Assembly (NCBI GenBank): GCA_965231905.1
Contig: CBDDOO010000002.1
Location: 434,001-498,000 of the forward strand
Direction of reading: 5' to 3'
Origin: G963663315 sp965231905
GTDB taxonomy: Bacteria; Pseudomonadota; Gammaproteobacteria; Arenicellales; Poriferihabitantaceae
Length of the DNA stretch: 64,000 bases
Positions 8,425-16,873 of this stretch are shown here, piece by piece (position 1 is the first letter of the stretch; each line of letters opens with the position of its first letter). The notes beneath the pieces were generated by a model. The model saw nothing but the letters and a program-made list of their open reading frames with translations, was not told the DNA's origin and did no database searches. The position numbers were made by a program, and so were the translations under genes.

Positions 8425-9900
8425 TCAGCGTGATTTGACTCGATCAATGGCATCGTTCCAGCCAGCGATCAGCGCCTTGCGCTTTGCGGGTTGCATACTC
8501 GCCTTGAATCGGCGGCTTTCGTGCCAGTGGGACGCGACCTCGGCGGTGGACGCGAACATACCCTGTTGCAGTCCGGCCAGCCAGGCCGCGCCCAATGCAG
8601 TGGTCTCGATAACCGCCGGTTTCTCTACTACGGTATCGAGCAGGTCCGCCAGCAACTGCAACATCCAGTCATTGGCCGCCATGCCGCCATCCACCCGCAG
8701 CCCTTCCAGTGGCTGTCCGCTATCCGCTGCCATCGCCTCCACCAGCTCACGAGTCTGGTAGCACACGGCTTCCAGAGCGGCGCGAACAAAATGCGCGATG
8801 CCGGTATCGCGGGTAATTCCGAATACCGCGCCACGAGCATGCGGATCCCAGTGCGGCGCACCGAGGCCGGTAAAGGCTGGCACCATATATACGCCATCAT
8901 TGCCGGTGGTCGCTCGCATCCACTCATCAATACTGTCAACGCTCTCAATCATTTTCAGGCTGTCCCGCAGCCATTGAATCGCGGTGCCGGCGTTAAAAAT
9001 CGACCCCTCCAGGGCATAGGTCACTTCCCCGTTGAGCCGGTAACCCACGGTGGTCAACAGGCGATTACGCGAGACCACCGCAGTATGGCCGGTATTCATG
9101 ATCATGAAGCAGCCCGTGCCATACGTGCTTTTCACCATCCCCGGATGAAAGCAGGCTTGTCCGAACAAGGCGCCCTGCTGGTCGCCCACCACAGCGCCGA
9201 TGGGCAGTTCCACGCCCAGCGCCGCCGAATCCGTAACGCCGTAGTCATCCGCGCTGTCACGCACCTCGGGCAACAGAGACTTCGGAATGTCGAACAGCGC
9301 GAGCAGATCATCGTCCCAGGCCTGGGTGTGAATGTTGAACAGCAGGGTACGGCTGGCATTGGTGGCATCGGTGGCGTGCACCCGGCCACCAGTGAGTTTC
9401 CAGACCAGAAAACAGTCTACGGTGCCGAACATCAACTCGCCTCGTTGTGCCCTGGACCGGGCGCCGGCAACATGATCCAGAATCCAGGCAATCTTGGTGG
9501 CTGAAAAATAAGCGTCCAGCAGCAGGCCGGTGCGCTCGGATATCTCCCGGTCATTCCCAAGCTCACGGAGGCGAGCGCATTGTTCCGCCGTGCGCCGGTC
9601 CTGCCACACGATGGCGTTATACAACGGCTCGCCGCTGACGCGGTCCCACAGCACAGTGGTTTCGCGCTGGTTGGTGATGCCAACAACCGCCAGATCATCC
9701 CCGCTCCTGGATAGCACATCGCGAACCGCCCGCAGTGTGGTCTCCCATATATCTGCGGGATCATGCTCGACCCAGCCATCGTCGGGATAGATCTGCGAAA
9801 ATCCGTATTGGGATGAATCCACAAGGGCGCCGTCCGGCGCGAACACGATAGCGCGGGAACTGGTAGTGCCTTGATCAATGGCGAGGATGTTTCGTTTCAT
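8425..9900 (-). CDS. glpK: Glycerol kinase GlpK
   Basis: Phosphorylates glycerol to sn-glycerol 3-phosphate with ATP. The protein has 491 residues, typical for GlpK, of the FGGY family. N-terminal ILAIDQGTTSSRAIVF is the phosphate-binding motif; GITNQRETTVLWD, NAIVWQDRRT, GTVDCFLVWKLTGG and DATNASRTLLFNI follow in order; the C-terminal domain has STYGTGCFMIMNTG and RVDGGMAANDWMLQ. It is transcribed away from the glpV operon, with 216 bp between them that probably hold shared control sites. It supplies the substrate for GlpD at 16874. Confidence 0.96.
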   Translation of the reverse strand: MKRNILAIDQGTTSSRAIVFAPDGALVDSSQYGFSQIYPDDGWVEHDPADIWETTLRAVRDVLSRSGDDLAVVGITNQRETTVLWDRVSGEPLYNAIVWQDRRTAEQCARLRELGNDREISERTGLLLDAYFSATKIAWILDHVAGARSRAQRGELMFGTVDCFLVWKLTGGRVHATDATNASRTLLFNIHTQAWDDDLLALFDIPKSLLPEVRDSADDYGVTDSAALGVELPIGAVVGDQQGALFGQACFHPGMVKSTYGTGCFMIMNTGHTAVVSRNRLLTTVGYRLNGEVTYALEGSIFNAGTAIQWLRDSLKMIESVDSIDEWMRATTGNDGVYMVPAFTGLGAPHWDPHARGAVFGITRDTGIAHFVRAALEAVCYQTRELVEAMAADSGQPLEGLRVDGGMAANDWMLQLLADLLDTVVEKPAVIETTALGAAWLAGLQQGMFASTAEVASHWHESRRFKASMQPAKRKALIAGWNDAIDRVKSR

Positions 9901-9950
9901 GTTGTAGTCACCCGGATGGTTGATCGTTTTTGTAGATGATCATTGATTAC

Positions 9951-9977
9951 GAAAGTATTTACGAGAAATATACTTTC
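9951..9977. promoter_or_regulatory. Inverted repeat in the glpK-glpV divergent promoter region (candidate operator)
   Basis: The arms GAAAGTAT (9951-9958) and ATACTTTC (9970-9977) are perfectly complementary and separated by 11 nt. The site lies in the AT-rich 216-bp gap between divergent glpK and glpV, which contrasts with the GC-rich genes around it. The DeoR-type GlpR encoded at 11885 is the obvious candidate ligand, but the site does not match the E. coli GlpR consensus, so the assignment is inference. Confidence 0.4.
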
Positions 9978-10116
9978 ACTTGAAAACAAATTTTAGTTCA
10001 TTTTTCGGTTTTTGGCATGTTAAGATGGGTGCGTTGAGTATCAACAAATCACCGTCCTTCAGGTTCCGCAGGTTCCCGCGGGTCGGTACGCCATTTTCAC
10101 CAACGAGGAATCTACC

Positions 10117-11844
10117 ATGAAAATAAAAACCGTGGTCGCCGCTGCTGTGGCGACATGCATGGTCCACAGCCCCGCGTTCGCCGGTTCGGCTGAAGCGGAA
10201 GCTTGGATCAATGACGAATTCCAGCCGTCGACGCTCTCCAGGGAAGAGCAGAAATCGGAGATGGAATGGTTCGTCAAGGCCGCCGAGCCTTTCCAGGGCA
10301 TGGAAATCAATGTGCTCTCCGAGACCATCCCGACCCACGAGTATGAATCCAGGGTGCTGACCAGGGCTTTCGAGGAGATTACCGGCATCAAGGTCAATCA
10401 CCAGTTGCTGGGCGAGGGGGAAGTCGTGCAGGCGGTGCAGACCCAGATGCAGACTGGCCGCAATCTGTATGACGCCTACATCAACGACTCCGACCTGATC
10501 GGCACCCACTCCCGTCTGCAACTGGCGGTCAATCTGTCCGACTGGATGGCTGGCGAGGGCGCCGATGTCACCAATCCCGGCCTGGATGTCGACGACTTTG
10601 TCGGCAAATCCTTCACTACCGGTCCGGACGGCAAGCTCTACCAGCTTCCTGACCAGCAGTTCGCCAACCTCTACTGGTTCCGCAAGGACTGGTTTGATCG
10701 TGAAGACCTGCAGGCGAGGTTCAAGGAGATGTACGGATACGATCTGGGTGTGCCGGTGAACTGGTCCGCTTACGAGGACATCGCGGAATTTTTCACGGAT
10801 CATGTGAAAGAGATCGACGGTGTCCGGGTATATGGCCACATGGACTACGGCAAGCGGGCGCCGGATCTCGGCTGGCGTATGACCGATGCCTGGCTCTCCA
10901 TGGCGGGCGCTGGCAGCAAGGGCCTGCCGAACGGTATTCCGGTGGATGAGTGGGGTATCCGTATGGAGGAGGGCTCCTGCAACCCGGTCGGCGCCAGCGT
11001 CTCCCGGGGCGGGGCGGCCAATGGTCCGGCAGCGGTATACGCCATCCGCAAGTGGGACGAGTGGTTGCGCCAGTATGCCCCTCCGGGCGCGGCGAGCTAC
11101 GATTTCTACCAATCCCTGCCGGCGCTTTCCCAGGGCAACGTGGCGCAGCAGATCTTCTGGTACACCGCGTTCACCGCGTCCATGGTGGCTCCCAGGAGCG
11201 ACGGCAACAATACCGTGGATGACGAGGGTACCCCACTCTGGCGTATGGCGCCGTCCCCGCATGGTCCGTACTGGGAGAAAGGGCAGAAACTGGGCTATCA
11301 GGACGCTGGTTCCTGGACCCTGTTCAAGTCCACTCCGGTGGATCGCCGCAAGGCGGCCTGGTTGTACGCCCAGTTCGTGGTCTCAAAGACAGTGGACGTG
11401 AAAAAGAGTCATGTGGGCCTCACCTTTATAAGAGAAAGCTCCATCAATCACGAATCTTTCACCGAGCGAGCGCCGAAGCTGGGCGGTCTGGTGGAGTTCT
11501 ATCGCTCCCCGGACCGTGTCCGCTGGTCGCCGACCGGCGTCAATGTGCCGGACTACCCGAAGCTGGCCCAGATCTGGTGGCAACAGATCGGAGACGTGAA
11601 TTCCGGCGCTTTCACGCCCCAGGAGGCTATGAACCGGCTGGCTGCTGAAATGGATCAGGTCATGTCCCGGATGCAGGCTGCGGATGAGGCCGCCAACGTG
11701 TACGGCGGTTGCGGCCCCAGGCTCAATGAAGAGAAGGATCCACAGTACTGGCTGGATCAACCTGGCTCACCCAAGCCCAGGGTCGACGAAAAACCGCAGG
11801 GAGAAACCATTGCCTACGAGGATCTGATCAAGAACTGGCAATAA
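10117..11844 (+). CDS. glpV: ABC transporter substrate-binding protein, glycerol-type (GlpV-like)
   Basis: Periplasmic solute-binding protein of 575 residues. A Sec signal peptide is visible (MKIKTVVAAAVATCMVHSPA, cleavage after AFA near residue 22). The mature part has the extracellular solute-binding family 1 pattern, e.g. GIKVNHQLLGEGEVVQAVQT and DGKLYQLPDQQFANLYWFRK. It is the first gene of a unit encoding two ATPases, two permeases, DUF2160 and GlpD, with glpK divergent. This is the layout of the GlpSTPQV glycerol importer first described in Rhizobium, so glycerol is the likely ligand rather than a sugar. A C-terminal extension with two cysteines (one in YGGCGPRL) is present. Confidence 0.82.
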   Translation: MKIKTVVAAAVATCMVHSPAFAGSAEAEAWINDEFQPSTLSREEQKSEMEWFVKAAEPFQGMEINVLSETIPTHEYESRVLTRAFEEITGIKVNHQLLGEGEVVQAVQTQMQTGRNLYDAYINDSDLIGTHSRLQLAVNLSDWMAGEGADVTNPGLDVDDFVGKSFTTGPDGKLYQLPDQQFANLYWFRKDWFDREDLQARFKEMYGYDLGVPVNWSAYEDIAEFFTDHVKEIDGVRVYGHMDYGKRAPDLGWRMTDAWLSMAGAGSKGLPNGIPVDEWGIRMEEGSCNPVGASVSRGGAANGPAAVYAIRKWDEWLRQYAPPGAASYDFYQSLPALSQGNVAQQIFWYTAFTASMVAPRSDGNNTVDDEGTPLWRMAPSPHGPYWEKGQKLGYQDAGSWTLFKSTPVDRRKAAWLYAQFVVSKTVDVKKSHVGLTFIRESSINHESFTERAPKLGGLVEFYRSPDRVRWSPTGVNVPDYPKLAQIWWQQIGDVNSGAFTPQEAMNRLAAEMDQVMSRMQAADEAANVYGGCGPRLNEEKDPQYWLDQPGSPKPRVDEKPQGETIAYEDLIKNWQ

Positions 11845-11884
11845 TTCGCTGGATTGAGGTGTGGGCTGTGTGGCGGGTTCGACA

Positions 11885-12700
11885 ATGACCGGCATGTCAA
11901 CCGAAGCGTCCATCAGCGAAAGGCAACGCGCGCTACTGGCCCATATCCGCAGTCACGGCAGTGGCCGGGTGGAATCATTGGCGGATCAGTTCCAGGTCAC
12001 GCCGCAGACAATCCGGCGGGACCTGAACATCCTGGGCAACCGGAAACTGCTGCAAAGGGTGCATGGCGGAGCGGTGGCCACTGACGGCGCTACACCGCGT
12101 GGCCGGGAACTGGCGAATCTGGACTATGCGACGCGCCTGCTCGTCAATCCGAAGGGCAAAGACCACATCGGGCGATTGACGGCGCCGATCATCCCCGATG
12201 ACGCCTCCATGTTCATCAACATCGGAACCACCACCGAACGGGTGGCTTCCCATCTCACCGGGCATGGCGGTCTGCTGGTAATTACCAACAATATCAATAT
12301 CGCCAACACGCTGCGTCGGTCGAAGGTGATCCGGGTGATGACCGCAGGGGGGCTGGTCAGACACGAAGACGGAGGCATCGTGGGTGACGCCACCGAAGAA
12401 TTCATGAGTCGATTCAAGGTGGACTACGCCGTGATCGGGTGTTCCGCGCTGGATGAGGACGGCGCCATTCTGGAATTCGACGTGCGCGAGGTTCGGGTCG
12501 CGCAATCCATCATACGCAACGCCCGTTCCGTGATTCTGGTGGCCGACAGTACAAAGTTTCAGCGCAAGGCGCCGGTGAGGCTGGGCAGCCTGGACCAGGT
12601 CGACTACTTCGTCAGCGACCGGCCACCCCCGCAAGCCGTTCTGGAATACTGCCTGGTTAACGGTGTACGGGTGGTCAGCGGCGCTCCCGACACCGACTGA
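11885..12700 (+). CDS. glpR: DeoR-family transcriptional repressor GlpR
   Basis: About 270 residues. The N-terminal winged helix-turn-helix carries the DeoR signature (SISERQRALLAHIRSHGSGR, then VTPQTIRRDLNIL and RVHGGAV). The C-terminal DeoR sensor domain contains INIGTTTERVASHL, the phosphosugar-site pattern, and DYAVIGCSALDEDG. The longest frame opens with GTG at 11861, but ATG at 11885 or 11894 leaves the N-terminus typical of relatives. It sits between the binding-protein gene and the ATPase genes and probably represses both the importer operon and glpK in the absence of glycerol 3-phosphate. Confidence 0.85.
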   Translation: MTGMSTEASISERQRALLAHIRSHGSGRVESLADQFQVTPQTIRRDLNILGNRKLLQRVHGGAVATDGATPRGRELANLDYATRLLVNPKGKDHIGRLTAPIIPDDASMFINIGTTTERVASHLTGHGGLLVITNNINIANTLRRSKVIRVMTAGGLVRHEDGGIVGDATEEFMSRFKVDYAVIGCSALDEDGAILEFDVREVRVAQSIIRNARSVILVADSTKFQRKAPVRLGSLDQVDYFVSDRPPPQAVLEYCLVNGVRVVSGAPDTD

Positions 12701-12713
12701 GCCGGCTTGTCTC

Positions 12714-13781
12714 ATGGCTGTCGAACTTCGTGAGGTTACCCGCAAAGTCGGTGGCGAAACCCACATATTTCCCACCAGCCTGCGTCTGCGGGAAGGTGAG
12801 TTTAATGTGTTACTGGGAACCACGCTGAGCGGAAAGACTACGCTGATGCGCCTGATGGCCGGACTGGAAACGCCCTCCAGTGGGGAAATCTGGTTCGAAG
12901 GGCAAAATGTCACCGGCATGCCCGTACAGAAGCGGAGCGTGGCCATGGTATACCAGCAGTTCATCAATTATCCGAACTTCACTGTATTCGACAACATCGC
13001 GTCGCCGCTCAGGGTGGCGGGGGTCGCCCGCTCCCGTATCCGGCGGCAGGTTACGAGGTTCGCCGACCTGCTGAAGCTCGAGAATTATCTCACCCGCTAT
13101 CCTTCGGAGTTGTCCGGCGGTCAGCAACAGCGGGTGGCTATCGCCCGCGCCCTGGCCAGGAATTCGCGTCTGGTGTTGCTGGACGAGCCTCTGGCCAATC
13201 TGGACTACAAGCTGCGGGAGGAATTGCGCGATGAGTTGCCGAAGCTGTTCGCCGACAGTGGCGCGACCGTAGTTTACAGTACCACCGAGCCGATGGAAGC
13301 GCTGATGCTCGGCGGCTGTACCGCCACCCTTTTTGAAGGCAGCGTGGCCTGGTTCGGCCCAACCGCGGCAGGTTACCGGACGCCGGCGAATCTTGCCAGC
13401 GCCCGGGTTTTTTCCGACCCCCCCATCAACCTGTCCGCAGTTCGCAAAAAAGGGGACCGGTTTTACCTCGGCGAGAATATTTTCTGGCTGGTTCCCGCTG
13501 CCCTGCGGTCCCTGGAGGACCAGGTCTACACCATGGGGATCCGCCCCCACCACCTGACCCTGCGCGCTATGGCGGACAACGCGGTGGTCATCAACGGACA
13601 GGTACAGGTTGCCGAACTCAGTGGATCGGAAAGCGTGATCCGGGTTTCGGTGGAGCAAAATGACTGGGTGTCGGAATCCCATGGTATTCACCCTTTTCAC
13701 AAGGGTGACCGGGCGACGTTGTACCTGCATCCGGACAAGGCGCTCTACTTTGACGGAAACGACCGTCTGATCCGGTACTGA
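12714..13781 (+). CDS. glpS: Glycerol ABC importer ATP-binding subunit GlpS
   Basis: Cytoplasmic ATPase of about 355 residues. It has a Walker A motif in LLGTTLSGKTTLMRLMAG, Q-loop YQQFINYPNFTVFDNI, ABC signature ELSGGQQQRVAIARAL, Walker B LVLLDEPLANLD and a C-terminal TOBE-like regulatory domain. The start is ATG at 12714, 14 bp after the glpR stop; a longer in-frame extension would overlap glpR and has no homology-like content. Pairs with GlpT, encoded directly after. The D-loop is intact, but the H-loop position reads STTEPMEA, where Thr replaces His. Since the partner GlpT keeps THDQTEA, one of the two ATP sites may be degenerate. Confidence 0.86.
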   Translation: MAVELREVTRKVGGETHIFPTSLRLREGEFNVLLGTTLSGKTTLMRLMAGLETPSSGEIWFEGQNVTGMPVQKRSVAMVYQQFINYPNFTVFDNIASPLRVAGVARSRIRRQVTRFADLLKLENYLTRYPSELSGGQQQRVAIARALARNSRLVLLDEPLANLDYKLREELRDELPKLFADSGATVVYSTTEPMEALMLGGCTATLFEGSVAWFGPTAAGYRTPANLASARVFSDPPINLSAVRKKGDRFYLGENIFWLVPAALRSLEDQVYTMGIRPHHLTLRAMADNAVVINGQVQVAELSGSESVIRVSVEQNDWVSESHGIHPFHKGDRATLYLHPDKALYFDGNDRLIRY

Positions 13782-13783
13782 AC

Positions 13784-14863
13784 ATGGCGCGTATTGAGCT
13801 CAAGGGTATCCGCCACAGCTATCCGGCGCCCAGGGGTGAGGCGCAGGTGTGGGCTTTGGAGGAGTTGAATCAAGTCTGGGAGGATGGTGGCGCGTATGCT
13901 TTACTGGGGCCGTCCGGGTGCGGCAAGACTACGCTGCTCAATATCATCTCCGGCCTTCTCAGTCCTACCCAGGGCAAGGTGTTGTTTGACGATCAGGAAG
14001 TTACCGGCGTAAATACATCGGCGCGGCACATTGCCCAGGTATTCCAGTTTCCGGTGGTATACGACACCATGACGGTGTACGACAATCTGGCGTTTCCCCT
14101 GCGCAACCGCGGTGTTCCTGTAGCGGAAATCAGGCCTCGTGTAGAAGAGATCGCGGCGATGCTGGATCTGTCCGATACCCTGCAGAGGCGGGCATCCGGC
14201 CTCACCGCGGATGGCAAGCAGAAAATTTCCCTCGGCCGCGGGCTGGTGCGCCCGGATGTCAATGCGATCATGTTCGATGAGCCTCTGACCGTCATCGACC
14301 CGCACTTGAAATGGCAATTGCGCTCCAAGCTGAAGCAGCTTCATAAGGAGGTCGGCGTTACCATGATCTATGTCACCCACGATCAGACCGAAGCGCTGAC
14401 TTTTGCCGATCGGGTCGTCGTGATGTTCCAGGGCAAGGTGGTGCAGGTCGGGACACCGGAAGAATTGTTTGAGCGGCCGCGGCACACATTCGTGGGGCAC
14501 TTCATTGGCTCTCCCGGCATGAACCTGTTGCCGGCCGCCTGCGAGGAAGGCCGGCTGCGGTGTCTGGATCATGATTTCGGGCCTTTGTCGGGCGCCTCGG
14601 CTCAAGGCGGAACGCTGGAGCTGGGCGTGCGCCCCGAATTCGTGCGATTCGATGACAGTGGCATTCCGGTCCGGATCAACAAGGTGGATGATCTCGGCAG
14701 ATACAGGATTGCGGATGTGGAGGCCGGAGGCGGACGGCTGAAAATCATCGTCCCCGAAGGCGGCGAGATCCCGGACCAACAGCCTGCGATCCGTTTCGAC
14801 CCGGGACATACCCATTGTTATCTGGACGGCTGGATGATTGACCGGCCGGAGGCGCGGACATGA
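13784..14863 (+). CDS. glpT: Glycerol ABC importer ATP-binding subunit GlpT
   Basis: ATPase of 359 residues starting at ATG 13784, two bases after the glpS stop. Walker A is GPSGCGKTTLLNIISG, Walker B is IMFDEPLTVIDPHL and the H-loop is YVTHDQTEALTF. The ABC signature is abnormal: where LSGGQ is expected the sequence reads ASGLTADGKQKISLGRGL. Together with the altered H-loop of GlpS this suggests an asymmetric heterodimer with complementary half-sites, as known for other heterodimeric ABC proteins. A C-terminal TOBE-like domain is present. It overlaps glpP by 4 bp (ATGA). Confidence 0.86.
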   Translation: MARIELKGIRHSYPAPRGEAQVWALEELNQVWEDGGAYALLGPSGCGKTTLLNIISGLLSPTQGKVLFDDQEVTGVNTSARHIAQVFQFPVVYDTMTVYDNLAFPLRNRGVPVAEIRPRVEEIAAMLDLSDTLQRRASGLTADGKQKISLGRGLVRPDVNAIMFDEPLTVIDPHLKWQLRSKLKQLHKEVGVTMIYVTHDQTEALTFADRVVVMFQGKVVQVGTPEELFERPRHTFVGHFIGSPGMNLLPAACEEGRLRCLDHDFGPLSGASAQGGTLELGVRPEFVRFDDSGIPVRINKVDDLGRYRIADVEAGGGRLKIIVPEGGEIPDQQPAIRFDPGHTHCYLDGWMIDRPEART

Positions 14864-15723
14864 ACCGGCTCAGCAACCGGAAAGCCTGGTGGCTGGTACT
14901 GCCGGTCGTAGCGCTGGTGGCGTTCAACGCCCTGATCCCGTTGATGACCGTGGTCAATTATTCAGTCCAGGAAACCTTTGGCAACAACCTGTTTTTCTGG
15001 CACGGCGTGGGATGGTTCCAGGAGGTACTGACCTCGGAACGATTTCATGCCTCGCTGATGCGGCAACTGGCGTTCACGTTCACCATCCTGCTGATCGAGA
15101 TTCCGCTGGGCGTCGCCGTGGCTCTGTGCATGCCGCGCAAGGGGATCCGGGTTTCGGTGTGCCTGGTACTCATGGCGCTGCCGCTTCTGATTCCCTGGAA
15201 CGTAGTGGGAGCCATGTGGAATATTTTCGCCTTGCCGGACATTGGTCTGCTGGGCAAAACCATCAACAGCCTTGGGATTGACTACAACTTCACCCAACAG
15301 CCGGTATCCGCATGGGTAACTACCGTGGTGATGGATGTCTGGCACTGGACTTCCCTGGTGGTACTGTTGTCCTATGCCGGATTGTGTTCCATTCCGGACG
15401 CCTACTATCAGGCTGCGCGTATTGACGGCGCCAGTGGCTGGGCGGTCTTCCGGTTTATTCAACTGCCCAGGCTGAAACGGGTCCTGACCATCGCCATACT
15501 GTTGCGATTCATGGACAGTTTCATGATCTACACCGAGCCGTTCGTGCTGACCGGCGGCGGCCCCGGAAATACCACCACGTTCCTGTCCATCGACCTCGTG
15601 AAGATTGCTCTCGGCCAGTTCGACCTCGGGCCGGCGGCAGCCATGTCACTGATTTATTTCCTGGTGGTGTTGCTGGTGTGCTGGGTGTTCTATACCCTGA
15701 TGATGCGCAACGAGGAGCGGTAA
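14860..15723 (+). CDS. glpP: Glycerol ABC importer permease GlpP
   Basis: Inner-membrane permease of 287 residues with six predicted helices of the MalF/UgpA class (binding-protein-dependent transport, BPD_transp_1). The EAA-loop region reads YYQAARIDGASGWAVFRFIQ near residue 184, which docks onto the ATPase. The start overlaps the glpT stop by 4 bp and the next permease follows 3 bp downstream, so the operon is translationally coupled. Pairing with GlpQ is inferred from adjacency. Confidence 0.87.
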   Translation: MNRLSNRKAWWLVLPVVALVAFNALIPLMTVVNYSVQETFGNNLFFWHGVGWFQEVLTSERFHASLMRQLAFTFTILLIEIPLGVAVALCMPRKGIRVSVCLVLMALPLLIPWNVVGAMWNIFALPDIGLLGKTINSLGIDYNFTQQPVSAWVTTVVMDVWHWTSLVVLLSYAGLCSIPDAYYQAARIDGASGWAVFRFIQLPRLKRVLTIAILLRFMDSFMIYTEPFVLTGGGPGNTTTFLSIDLVKIALGQFDLGPAAAMSLIYFLVVLLVCWVFYTLMMRNEER

Positions 15724-15726
15724 TTC

Positions 15727-16533
15727 ATGCAAAACCGTACCGGCAAGGCCCTCGTCATGACGATATACATCGTCTTTTTGATGTTGCCCATCTACTGGTT
15801 GGTCAGCATGTCGTTCAAGACCACCAATGAGATCCTGGGCGTCTTCTCCCTCTGGCCCAGAGAGTTCACCCTGGAAAACTACCGCAAGATATTCACCGAT
15901 CCTACCTGGTACACGGGTTATCTCAACTCCATCAGCTATGTAGTGATGAATACGCTGATCTCCGTGGCGGTGGCGTTGCCGGCGGCTTATGCGTTTTCCC
16001 GCTATCGGTTTCTGGGTGACAAGCACCTGTTTTTCTGGCTGCTGACCAATCGGATGGCGCCGCCAGCGGTGTTTGCGTTACCGTTCTACCAGCTCTACTC
16101 CGCCATTGACCTGTTCGATACCCATATCGGCGTAGCGTTGGCCCACTGCCTGTTCAATATCCCGCTCGCGGTCTGGATACTGGAAGGTTTCATGTCCGCA
16201 GTGCCCAAGGAACTGGATGAAACCGCCTGGCTGGACGGATATTCATTCTGGCGGTTTTTTATTCGCATATTCATCCCGACTATTGCGGCGGGCATCGGGG
16301 TGGCGATGTTTTTCTGTTTCATGTACTCATGGGTGGAATTGTTGCTCGCCAAGACCCTGACCGCGGTAGAGGCCAAGCCCATCGCGGCGACCATGACCCG
16401 GACCGCCAGTACATCCGGTTATGAACTGGGCCTGCTGGCCGCCGCCGGGACCCTGACCATCGTCCCGGGCGGGTTCGTGATTTATTTCGTCCGCAATTAT
16501 ATTGCCCGGGGCTTCGCGCTGGGCCGGGTCTAG
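15727..16533 (+). CDS. glpQ: Glycerol ABC importer permease GlpQ
   Basis: Second inner-membrane permease, 268 residues, of the MalG/UgpE class with six predicted helices. The N-terminus carries IYIVFLMLPIYWLVSMSFKT, typical of this subgroup. The EAA-loop segment is VPKELDETAWLDGYSFWRFF near residue 159, where the first Ala/Asp residues are conserved. The gene name GlpQ here means the transporter permease, not the glycerophosphodiesterase of E. coli. It lies between glpP and the DUF2160 gene in the same unit. Confidence 0.86.
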   Translation: MQNRTGKALVMTIYIVFLMLPIYWLVSMSFKTTNEILGVFSLWPREFTLENYRKIFTDPTWYTGYLNSISYVVMNTLISVAVALPAAYAFSRYRFLGDKHLFFWLLTNRMAPPAVFALPFYQLYSAIDLFDTHIGVALAHCLFNIPLAVWILEGFMSAVPKELDETAWLDGYSFWRFFIRIFIPTIAAGIGVAMFFCFMYSWVELLLAKTLTAVEAKPIAATMTRTASTSGYELGLLAAAGTLTIVPGGFVIYFVRNYIARGFALGRV

Positions 16534-16544
16534 GGGATCAGTTC

Positions 16545-16838
16545 GTGAGCGGCGTATTCGACTTGACCTGGATGGCGTGGACCTGGCCCACAGGCGTGTT
16601 TTTCCTGGTGGTGGCGCTTTCTGTGGTTGCCATGGGGATCTGGGAGGCGTTCAGCCCCGGCGGCAATCCCCGGCGGGGAGTATTCAGGATTGACACCACC
16701 CGTGGCGACCGCTTGTTCATTTCATGGCTCGGGACGGGGTTCATTCACTTGCTGTGGCTGGGACTTGTGGGCACTCCCCTGTGGATTCCCCTGGGCATTT
16801 CCGTGGCCTGGTTCCTGTTCGTGTTCAGGCGGGTTTGA
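16545..16838 (+). CDS. DUF2160 small membrane protein of the glycerol importer operon
   Basis: The protein has 97 residues and starts at GTG 16545, 11 bp after glpQ. Two or three hydrophobic segments are visible (MAWTWPTGVFFLVVALSVVA; a second long one near residues 62-94), separated by a polar loop with RGVFRIDTTRGDRLF. This is the DUF2160 pattern, a small protein that regularly accompanies GlpSTPQV operons; its function is unknown. It may be an accessory subunit of the permease (inference from constant neighbourhood). Confidence 0.8.
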   Translation: MSGVFDLTWMAWTWPTGVFFLVVALSVVAMGIWEAFSPGGNPRRGVFRIDTTRGDRLFISWLGTGFIHLLWLGLVGTPLWIPLGISVAWFLFVFRRV

Positions 16839-16873
16839 TCGGCTGCCGACTGAAAGATTCAACTTCTACGGTG

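Noticed and set aside
9976..11262. Long minus-strand frame opposite glpV
   Set aside because: It is a shadow of a well-supported periplasmic binding protein gene with signal peptide and operon context.
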